From a bacterium (GTDB lineage Bacteria; Desulfobacterota; GWC2-55-46; S146-80; JALXFI01), in the NCBI GenBank assembly GCA_027069035.1, contig JALXFI010000113.1:1-7429 (forward strand): a DNA stretch of 7,429 nucleotides, written 5' to 3'. Positions 1 through 5,657 of this stretch are shown piece after piece. The translations under genes were made by a program, and so were the position numbers. The first letter of the stretch is position 1. Each line of letters opens with the position of its first letter. The notes under the pieces were generated by a model. It searched no databases. It was not told the origin of the DNA and saw only the letters and a program-made list of their open reading frames with translations.

Positions 1-519
1 ATATCTTATTATAGCATTTCTGAGATTTTCTTCAACATCAAGAAACTTGACTCCAACAATAAAACATTCTTTTTCGGATTTAACTGCTCTTTCTATCCAA
101 ACCACTTCGGTAAGGATGGCAACCAGCCTGTACGGAAACGGAGGAAAACCTAAAGTTACCTTTAGTATATCTCCAACACAAAACTCCTCCTCACATTTGA
201 ATCTAATCCCGCCTGCGCTTATATTAACATCCTTGATTGGAGGGGCTTCCGGCGCATAACCGTCTTTAAATATATATTTTATTATAAAATTAAGCTTATC
301 GTTTATCGTTTCAAGTATCTTTAGCAGATTTGGGTCTATACCCTCACAATCTTCAATTGAAAATGAAAGTTTATCCTTTGGAATGGGTGTAAGATCCACT
401 TGAGAGAGTTTTTCTTTAGGCACAAGCTCATAGTCAAGGGGCATCCTGTCATCAACACGAAAATATCGTCTTTCATCCTGTTTTGAATAAGATATGTTTT
501 TAGCTTCCGTCTTTTTCAC
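1..519 (-). CDS. PilZ-domain c-di-GMP receptor protein, 3' end cut by window edge
   Basis: Predicted cytoplasmic c-di-GMP receptor. 173 residues are visible and the frame is still open at base 1, so the C-terminus lies outside. Both halves of the PilZ ligand signature are seen: RxxxR at residues 17-21 (RRYFR, followed by VDD) and N-x-S-x-x-G at 99-104 (NISAGG). The beta-strand region after it (GIRFKC, then VGVKFLD at 155-161) fits the PilZ barrel. The two motifs are about 78 residues apart instead of the usual few tens, with a helical stretch at about 61-84 between them, so this is an insertion-type PilZ protein. The GTG start at 519 is chosen because AGGAGG stands 8 nt upstream; an in-frame ATG at 573 lacks a comparable site. 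It lies 67 nt after the HD-GYP gene, probably in the same operon, and could report the c-di-GMP level that enzyme sets. Family call is firm; the cellular target is unknown. Confidence 0.87.
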   Translation of the reverse strand, partial: MKKTEAKNISYSKQDERRYFRVDDRMPLDYELVPKEKLSQVDLTPIPKDKLSFSIEDCEGIDPNLLKILETINDKLNFIIKYIFKDGYAPEAPPIKDVNISAGGIRFKCEEEFCVGDILKVTLGFPPFPYRLVAILTEVVWIERAVKSEKECFIVGVKFLDVEENLRNAIIRY

Positions 520-527
520 CTGAAAAT

Positions 528-533
528 CCTCCT
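528..533 (-). promoter_or_regulatory. Strong ribosome binding site deciding the GTG start of the PilZ gene
   Basis: On the minus strand this reads AGGAGG and is separated by 8 nt from the GTG at 519. It favours that start over the upstream in-frame ATG at 573, which is preceded only by an A/T-rich stretch. Confidence 0.7.
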
Positions 534-586
534 CTATCAGGTTTTTATCCCCTTTATGTCGAAAAGTCGGCATAAATACATCTTTT

Positions 587-2119
587 TTACGAAATCTCCC
601 AGAAAGGCATTTCAAGATTATCCTTGCAAATGTCTTTCTTTACAAAGGCATCTACAATATCTCCATCAAACTGTGTTCCTCTGCAACGCTTCAACTCTTT
701 TACGGCCTCTTCATGGGAGCGTGCAGTTCTGTACGGCCTGTTTGTTGTCATGGCGTCATATGTATCCGCAACTGAAAATATCCTTGCAACAAGAGGAATC
801 TTCTCTCCTTTAAGTTTATCCGGATAACCGCTTCCATCAAATCTTTCATGGTGATTTCTTACCACGGCCAGCTCCATTGAGCCAAGATTTAGCGGCCTGA
901 TAATCTTGTCGCCAATTATTACATGACTTTCCATAACATCCTTTTCACTCTGCTCAAGAAAACCGGGCTTTAGCAATATTCCATCCCTTACCCCTATCTT
1001 TCCGACATCGTGAATAGGACCTGCAAAACGGAGCGCATCAATAACCTCATCAGGGCAGGATATAAACTGTGCCAGTTGTATTGCATAAAGGGTTACTTGT
1101 CTGCAATGATTCATCGTGTAATTATCCCTTGCATCGATTGCCTTGACAAGAGAGGTAACACTTTTTAATATCTTTTCTATAAGATTTTCATAAAGGGCAA
1201 GGTTTTCAAGTTTAAGAGATGCTTTTTCCGTAAGGTTCTCGATAAGTGACACATCATTGTCTGTAAAGTTTGTCCCGGCGATCTTTTCGCACAGGTGAAG
1301 AATACCGCATATCTCCTTGCCTATAATAATTGGGACACAGAGAAAAGGATGTCTGAATCCCTCTTTATATTCACCACAAATGCAATCTTTATAATCTTCC
1401 GAAAAAACATACCTCTTTTCACGTATCACATTGTTTATAAGTCCAGCATCTTTGATCGGCACTCTTATACGCTTAACATCTTTCATTCCGTGTGATGCCT
1501 TCAACAAAAGGTTGGAGTTGCCCATGTCAAACATCCATAAGCCCGCCCTTTTGGCATATGTCACACCGGTGGCTATCTCAACCGTCTTTTCAAGCAACTC
1601 CGATGTATTGAAGGGACGGTGCAGGGCCTCGCTCATAGAATAAAGTACAGAGAGTTCTCTAACCTTCTCGCTGAGTTTTTTACTTATAGGCTTGAGTTTA
1701 TCCACCTTCATAACCCTGCTGAGGAGCGCCTTGTTCTCTTTCCTAAGCCTCCCTTCTTCCATAGCCTTTTTTATGACAAGTCTTGCGTGGGCAAGATTAA
1801 AAGGCTTGCTGATAAAATCCGATGCCCCCTCTTTCATAGCCTGTACGGCAACATCTACAGACGGATGTCCGGTGATCATAACTACCGGCAAATCCGCATT
1901 CTTAGAGCGTACAGAGCGAAGAAAGTCTATACCGCTCATCTCCGGCATCATAATATCCGTGATGATAAGGTCGATACTCTCTTTTTTTATAATATCCAGA
2001 CCGGCACAGGGGCTCCCTACTGCGGATACCTCATAGCCTATCTCCGATAAAGAATCGTTGAATATCTGCCTTACACCCGAATCGTCGTCAATAACAAGTA
2101 TTGTACCTTTTGAATTCAT
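587..2119 (-). CDS. Response regulator with GAF and HD-GYP domains (predicted c-di-GMP phosphodiesterase)
   Basis: 510-residue RpfG-like regulator predicted to hydrolyse c-di-GMP in the cytoplasm. Domains in order: receiver at about 5-122 with acidic pocket D11/D12, phospho-acceptor D55, T83 and K105; helical linker about 123-160; GAF-like sensor about 160-308; HD-GYP about 312-490. The HD-GYP signature is complete: H338, HDVGK at 370-374, H399, HHE at 423-425, GYP at 431-433, and D452/D455 in SVADTYDAM. An active enzyme is therefore expected, not a degenerate one. The GAF part is rich in cysteine (C246, C248, C261, C271, C277), which may mean redox or metal sensing, though this is inference. 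The ATG at 2119 follows the previous stop by 11 nt, with a weak AGGG site in the gap. Its neighbours are a second response regulator upstream and a PilZ protein downstream; no histidine kinase is in the window. Confidence 0.93.
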   Translation of the reverse strand: MNSKGTILVIDDDSGVRQIFNDSLSEIGYEVSAVGSPCAGLDIIKKESIDLIITDIMMPEMSGIDFLRSVRSKNADLPVVMITGHPSVDVAVQAMKEGASDFISKPFNLAHARLVIKKAMEEGRLRKENKALLSRVMKVDKLKPISKKLSEKVRELSVLYSMSEALHRPFNTSELLEKTVEIATGVTYAKRAGLWMFDMGNSNLLLKASHGMKDVKRIRVPIKDAGLINNVIREKRYVFSEDYKDCICGEYKEGFRHPFLCVPIIIGKEICGILHLCEKIAGTNFTDNDVSLIENLTEKASLKLENLALYENLIEKILKSVTSLVKAIDARDNYTMNHCRQVTLYAIQLAQFISCPDEVIDALRFAGPIHDVGKIGVRDGILLKPGFLEQSEKDVMESHVIIGDKIIRPLNLGSMELAVVRNHHERFDGSGYPDKLKGEKIPLVARIFSVADTYDAMTTNRPYRTARSHEEAVKELKRCRGTQFDGDIVDAFVKKDICKDNLEMPFWEIS

Positions 2120-2130
2120 TCTTCAACACC

Positions 2131-2754
2131 CTACATATAGTGTTTTTTTAGCACAAGAAACTCTTCGTTTGTTATTATTCCACGCTCCTTAAGCTCTGTA
2201 AGCCTTACAAATTCATCAATCACATCTTTTTCTCTACCCTTCCCAACATCCAAAGACTTATCTACAAAGCCCCTCTTCTCACTATACTCATTCACACGTC
2301 TGAGTTCCTCTACAATCTGTTTGTTATGACGCCTGAGATAAAGTTTTTCATAAGCGTTTCTTATGGCTATATGAATCTCTTCGAGGCGGAAAGGCTTGGT
2401 TATATAATCGTAAGCCCCCTCCCTGATGGATTCTATTGCAGTTTCTAAAGAGGCATAACCCGTCATCATGATCACCATTGTATCGGGATCAATTCGGACA
2501 ATGGCTTTCAAAACATCTATCCCATCCATCCCAGGCAGTTTAAGGTCAAGCACAATCACATCAAAACGTGTGGTTTTTATCTTTTCCAGGGCATCGTTTC
2601 CTTCCCCTGAGGTTTCAACCTCGTATCCCTTTTCACTAAGAAACTCTTCAAGAACATCCCGTATATTTTGGTCATCGTCTATTATAAGAAGTCTGTTCGT
2701 CCCCTTTGGCAGAGATATTTTATCCTTTAGATTTAAGATGTTCGATGGCTTCAT
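2131..2754 (-). CDS. Response regulator with receiver domain and SHOCT-like C-terminal tail
   Basis: 207 residues. The receiver spans about 20-140 and has every phosphotransfer residue: D26/D27 pocket, phospho-acceptor D70 (in VLDLKLPGMDG), T98 and K120 (ITKPF). There is no recognisable DNA-binding, HD-GYP or GGDEF output domain. A charged, probably helical linker (about 140-175) leads to residues 179-207, where VRLTELKERGIITNEEF resembles the short SHOCT module (Lx-Lx-GxIT-xEEF pattern), often found at protein C-termini and thought to mediate oligomerisation. The ATG at 2754 has GGAG about 10 nt upstream and lies inside the end of the preceding small gene (35-nt overlap), so the two are probably translationally coupled. 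It is followed 11 nt later by the HD-GYP regulator, suggesting the two receivers act in the same signalling path. Receiver call is firm; the SHOCT call is from pattern only. Confidence 0.9.
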   Translation of the reverse strand: MKPSNILNLKDKISLPKGTNRLLIIDDDQNIRDVLEEFLSEKGYEVETSGEGNDALEKIKTTRFDVIVLDLKLPGMDGIDVLKAIVRIDPDTMVIMMTGYASLETAIESIREGAYDYITKPFRLEEIHIAIRNAYEKLYLRRHNKQIVEELRRVNEYSEKRGFVDKSLDVGKGREKDVIDEFVRLTELKERGIITNEEFLVLKKHYM

Positions 2755-2920
2755 CCTTAAGTTTCTCCATTATCCGTTTTTTACCGTTTTCCGATATCTT
2801 GACACTATCCTGAACTAATTCATCCTCAGATGCAGGCTTTCTTAATTTGCCTCCCTCAAAAGCGATATTATTTGTATATTGCTTAAGAATATTCTCAATA
2901 ATATTAGCATTTAAAGCCAT
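2720..2920 (-). CDS. Small conserved-looking protein with DSVKIS motif, function unknown
   Basis: 66 residues if started at the ATG at 2920; in-frame alternatives are ATG 2938 and GTG 2962 (80 residues). None has a clear ribosome binding site, so the start is uncertain; 2920 is preferred because the protein from there looks most natural. It has a helical N-terminus (NIIENILKQY), a polar middle, the motif DSVKISENGKK at 38-48 and a charged amphipathic helix to the end. A DxVxIS motif before a helix recalls FlgM-type anti-sigma-28 factors and other small proteins near flagellar or signalling genes, but the rest of the FlgM C-terminal pattern (a G-Y near the end of the sigma-binding region) is not seen, so I do not name it flgM. 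It is the first gene behind a sigma-28-like promoter and overlaps the next gene by 35 nt. Coding status rests on that context and on the protein-like composition. Confidence 0.6.
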   Translation of the reverse strand: MALNANIIENILKQYTNNIAFEGGKLRKPASEDELVQDSVKISENGKKRIMEKLKDEAIEHLKSKG

Positions 2921-2997
2921 AGTATTAAGTGTATACATTAATAATGATAAAAGATCCCACACATATAACTTTAAAAAATATCATTCCGCTATCCGTT

Positions 2998-3025
2998 ATA
3001 TCGGTTAATGAAAGGGCAAACTTTA
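2998..3025 (-). promoter_or_regulatory. Sigma-28 (FliA)-like flagellar promoter for the c-di-GMP operon
   Basis: Read on the minus strand: TAAAGTTT (3018-3025), 12 nt, then ACCGATAT (2998-3005). The known FliA consensus is TAAAGTTT-N11-GCCGATAA, so the -35 half matches fully, the -10 half matches 6 of 8, and the spacer is 1 nt longer. The core CGATAT also fits the -10 form reported for epsilonproteobacterial FliA. Transcription would begin near 2990, 28 to 70 nt before the candidate starts of the small gene. A late flagellar promoter here would put the receiver, HD-GYP and PilZ genes under flagellar control. Not tested experimentally. Confidence 0.62.
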
Positions 3026-3032
3026 GAGAATT

Positions 3033-3056
3033 CTTTAACAAGTTGAATTGTTAAAG
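3033..3056. promoter_or_regulatory. Perfect 9-bp inverted repeat, possible operator
   Basis: Arms CTTTAACAA (3033-3041) and TTGTTAAAG (3048-3056) are exact inverted copies around a 6-nt centre (GTTGAA). The repeat ends about 8 bp upstream of the -35 half of the sigma-28-like promoter and about 25 bp before the ribosome binding site of the decayed plus-strand gene. This position between divergent units suits a dimeric regulator's operator. It is A/T-rich and has no following T-run on either strand, so a terminator is unlikely. It could still be a chance palindrome. Confidence 0.4.
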
Positions 3057-3093
3057 GGTTTAAGATAATATGTAATACATGGAGGTAAAGATA

Positions 3094-3308
3094 TTGAGAC
3101 AATTTGCTCGATCTTCTGTTTATCGCTTACACTCTATACAACCTCACCTTATGCAGCATACGCCGCCGACAAGAAAACGACAATCGCTGTCTTCCCATTT
3201 AAAAATATCTCTCTCCATCCTCTTCAGAGTATAAAGAAACAGGCAGAGAGATGAAAGAATTATCAACATACACAGCGCCTTCAAACAGTCCTTAAGAGGT
3301 TAAAATAA
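3094..3308 (+). pseudogene. Decayed exported protein gene (signal peptide plus start of a CsgG/FlgO/TolB-like domain)
   Basis: GGAGGT at 3081-3086 stands 7 nt before a TTG at 3094. One base out of frame with that TTG, bases 3099-3254 encode a convincing exported N-terminus: hydrophobic TICSIFCLSLTLY, then a probable signal peptidase I site at AAYAA, then DKKTTIAVFPFKNIS, which resembles the first beta strand of CsgG, FlgO and TolB-type periplasmic or outer-membrane proteins. The frame then stops (TGA 3252). A second frame (3221-3271, SEYKETGREMKELSTYT) and a third (3272-3308, QRLQTVLKRLK then TAA) look like pieces of a C-terminus. The simplest reading is a gene that lost its middle and has at least two frameshifts. 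An unshifted alternative is a 53-codon ORF from a rare ATT start at 3093, which seems less likely. The family call rests on about 15 residues. Confidence 0.5.
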
Positions 3309-3313
3309 AAGGC

Positions 3314-3742
3314 TCAAGATGATGACCTAAGGCCGTCTCTGATCTTAATCAACCCCTTGCCGCCCTCACAAAGGAGAGGGCTTAATTCGTACTCAATAAG
3401 ATCCGACACGGTTACCCAATCCTTGGATTCAAATGCCAGATTCATATCCCGAATAACCTCTATGGACCTATCCCAATGTTCAAAGAACTCGGCAGGCAGA
3501 TCGTCTCCCTTAATACTTATAAGCCCATTTTTAAGTTCACTTATATACTCTATAAGTTGGCTTAAATTATCCATATTAGCGGCAAGCATATCAAAGGTAT
3601 CGCTGTCTTGATTGACCCTCAAATTCTGAGCGCAATCAAGAAGACGGTCTTCTATTTTTCCGATTGTATCTTTTGTTTCCTCAATGCTGTTAAACAATAC
3701 ATGTGCGATAACATTATTCTCTTCAACCTTGCTCGTATTCAT
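3314..3742 (-). CDS. Helical protein of unknown function next to the glycosyltransferase genes
   Basis: 142 residues, predicted cytoplasmic: no signal peptide or membrane segment. It looks almost entirely alpha-helical, with helices around 7-40, 48-75, 84-107 and 110-125. The most distinctive stretch is the acidic FESKDWVTVSDLIEYELSPLL at 104-124; I recall similar D-(Y/W)-V-x-x-x-D-L-x-EYE-x-x-P motifs in hypothetical proteins beside flagellar or motility-associated glycosylation genes, but I could not verify this. The ATG at 3742 is preferred to the ATG at 3799, which would add 19 residues, because AAAGGAG stands 8 nt before it. It lies 70 nt after the GT9 gene, on the same strand, and is the last gene before the non-coding stretch. 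A partner or accessory role in glycosylation is inferred from position only. Confidence 0.8.
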   Translation of the reverse strand: MNTSKVEENNVIAHVLFNSIEETKDTIGKIEDRLLDCAQNLRVNQDSDTFDMLAANMDNLSQLIEYISELKNGLISIKGDDLPAEFFEHWDRSIEVIRDMNLAFESKDWVTVSDLIEYELSPLLCEGGKGLIKIRDGLRSSS

Positions 3743-3750
3743 CTTTTTAT

Positions 3751-3757
3751 CTCCTTT
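3751..3757 (-). promoter_or_regulatory. Strong ribosome binding site deciding the start of the 142-residue protein
   Basis: Reads AAAGGAG on the minus strand, 8 nt before the ATG at 3742. The longer in-frame start at 3799 has nothing comparable. Confidence 0.75.
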
Positions 3758-3812
3758 CTCTTTAAAACAATATATTTCGGTATTCTTCAACCTTATCATT
3801 GAAGCTTCTCTA

Positions 3813-5633
3813 TTAAAGATACCGGGGGCACGTGTTTAACCCGTATCCTGCGCAACTTGCAACACCTTTCATCCCATCTCTATCTTCACACACCTGCTTA
3901 TAAACTTCTGAATCAAAACCATTTTCAACACAAGTCTGATCTTTGACTTCATCATATAAAAAGAACACCATAGAGGTTTGAATATATAATCCTTTATATA
4001 AATTAAGAGTTTTACGGGCAAGCGACAAGAGTTTTTCGTTTGGAAGGCTCTCTTTGCCGCATCTGAAAAATTCTGCAAAAGGCATAATAAGAGGATTTGC
4101 AAATCCAATCTCCCTTATCCTTTCATCAAGGACTAAAAGTTTATGATTTAGTTCTTTTATCTTGTCTATATTCTTGTTTTTATTTAATATTTCTTTAATG
4201 ATATCTTTTGAAATAAATATCCCTTTTTGAGCCGTCTCTTTAATCTTCTTAAACACATCCATATCGGCTTTGATCGATATAATTAAATCATTCGAGAGAA
4301 CAACAGAATGTCTTTTTATAACACTGCGGAGGATATCTCTTGCATTGTCATCCATTGTATCAGGTGTTATATCGGACATTCTTTCAGCATCAAGGGGATA
4401 TTTGTTAAGAAAAACCTTCCACATTATACGGTAAAGGGCGGCATATATATCATCCTGTCTTACATTGCCTTCAATTAAAGGAACAAAATCAAGAAAGCCT
4501 TCATCATCGATAAAAGATCGGTATACCTCCACCCCTTTCCATTCGAATCTGTCATTAAATAAAGACTTGTCTTTTCCGCTAATAACCGCTTCAACTATTT
4601 TATATACGTCTTCCGCCTTTATGGAGTTCCTGCATGCCATCTCCGTGCACTTCACATGAAAGCTGCATGGATGGCACGGCATTAGTGACTTTACTACGAT
4701 ATGTCCATCGCCATACGGCCCCGTTTCACGAAAATAAGCGGCTCCAAGCGATAGTTCCACAACCCTGACTCCAAGCGCAGTTGCTATGTGCATGGTGCCC
4801 GAATCATTGGTTACAAGAAGCGAACAACGTTCAATCATGGCGGCAAGTTCCATTATAGATGTCTTGCCCGTCATATCAACGGCGCCATCACCTATACGTT
4901 CGGAGATTTCTTTTCCAATAAACTCTTCCTGATGTGAACCGAATATAAACACCCTGGCGCCAAGCCTCTCCACAAGTTTTTTCCCAAGCTCTGCAAACCT
5001 GCGAGGCAGCCAACGTTTATGTTCATTGCTTGCTCCGGGCTGAAAGGCAATAATCGCACTGCCATCCACTGCCCCGCTTTTTTTAAAAAACTCCTCCGCA
5101 CCTTGCCTGTATCGCTCAGGAACGGTGAGCGAAAGGCGGCCCGCTTCCTCCACATCACCGCTTCTTCCATACATATCAACAAGATTAAACGGATTTACAG
5201 CCCTGTTGGAAACGGATATTGCAAGGTACTTCATCCATGGGTGAAGTACAAGCCTGTTTCCTTCACCGTCTATGGTCAGGCCTCTTACATCTTTTGCCTT
5301 TACAAGCGATGTAAGCGCTGCACAGACCTTTGACGGCGTAAGGTTTATAAGAAGGTCATATTCCTTCTTATTTATCTCTTCTATGAAACCTTCAAGGTAC
5401 CTGTAATTTTCTACTATGGATATCGTGCCTGAAAGCAGTCTTTCCTGATAACCCTTCATGTCAAACAACAGAAGTTCGTCTATCTCGGGTATGGCCTCGC
5501 ATATTTCTGCGTAAGGCTCATTTACAATATACGTAATTGTGCAACCCGGATGCCTCTTTTTAAGCCCCCTTAAAAGGAGCGTAGACTGCACAACATCCCC
5601 CATCCTTGTAAGATTTATTATAAGTATATTCAT
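3813..5633 (-). CDS. Glycosyltransferase family 9 (heptosyltransferase-like) with long C-terminal extension
   Basis: 606 residues; a usual GT9 enzyme (LPS heptosyltransferases WaaC/WaaF) has about 320-350. The GT-B core fills about 1-350: the N-terminal glycine-rich loop INLTRMGDVVQ (6-16), the domain-2 motif QPGASNEHKRWLP (198-210) with the conserved lysine K206, and TNDSGTMHIATALG (275-288), which carries the nucleotide-sugar contact residues of the family. After the core comes a four-cysteine cluster (C320, C323, C329, C334) of the C-x-P-C type found in many relatives. Residues about 355-606 form a mostly helical extension of no family I recognise, ending in a Cys-bearing tail (C568, C582, C594, C602). 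Sugar transfer is well supported; the acceptor is not. It starts 24 nt after the Maf/CgeB-like gene with AGGCGG upstream, so the two are co-transcribed. Glycosylation of flagellin or another surface structure is more likely than LPS core synthesis, judged from context. Confidence 0.9.
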   Translation of the reverse strand: MNILIINLTRMGDVVQSTLLLRGLKKRHPGCTITYIVNEPYAEICEAIPEIDELLLFDMKGYQERLLSGTISIVENYRYLEGFIEEINKKEYDLLINLTPSKVCAALTSLVKAKDVRGLTIDGEGNRLVLHPWMKYLAISVSNRAVNPFNLVDMYGRSGDVEEAGRLSLTVPERYRQGAEEFFKKSGAVDGSAIIAFQPGASNEHKRWLPRRFAELGKKLVERLGARVFIFGSHQEEFIGKEISERIGDGAVDMTGKTSIMELAAMIERCSLLVTNDSGTMHIATALGVRVVELSLGAAYFRETGPYGDGHIVVKSLMPCHPCSFHVKCTEMACRNSIKAEDVYKIVEAVISGKDKSLFNDRFEWKGVEVYRSFIDDEGFLDFVPLIEGNVRQDDIYAALYRIMWKVFLNKYPLDAERMSDITPDTMDDNARDILRSVIKRHSVVLSNDLIISIKADMDVFKKIKETAQKGIFISKDIIKEILNKNKNIDKIKELNHKLLVLDERIREIGFANPLIMPFAEFFRCGKESLPNEKLLSLARKTLNLYKGLYIQTSMVFFLYDEVKDQTCVENGFDSEVYKQVCEDRDGMKGVASCAGYGLNTCPRYL

Positions 5634-5657
5634 AAAAACAAATCCGCCTGTTATCCT

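Noticed and set aside
561..577. Possible hairpin TGTCGA / TCGGCA in the HD-GYP to PilZ gap
   Set aside because: Six pairs at most on one strand with a G-T pair, and a mismatch on the transcribed strand; no T-run follows.
1619..2050. 143-codon open frame on the plus strand opposite the receiver-GAF-HD-GYP gene
   Set aside because: It lies wholly antisense to a gene with clear domains, has no ribosome binding site and encodes no recognisable protein; other plus-strand frames opposite the minus-strand genes were dropped for the same reason.
2931..2976. A second TAAAGTT-like element (TAAAGTTATAT) closer to the small gene
   Set aside because: No CCGATA-like element follows at the right distance, so it is not a credible second sigma-28 promoter.
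3290..3330. Terminator at the end of the glycosylation operon
   Set aside because: A T-rich stretch (TTTTATTTT) follows the stop, but the preceding GGCC...GAGCC pairing is interrupted by mismatches, so there is no stable stem.
3314..3799. Longer start (ATG 3799) for the 142-residue protein
   Set aside because: The added residues are not needed for the fold and a much better ribosome binding site serves the ATG at 3742.
3785..3804. Short hairpin CTTCAA / TTGAAG between the GT9 gene and the 142-residue gene
   Set aside because: Only 6 A/T-rich pairs with an 8-nt loop and no T-run; too weak for a terminator and easily due to chance.
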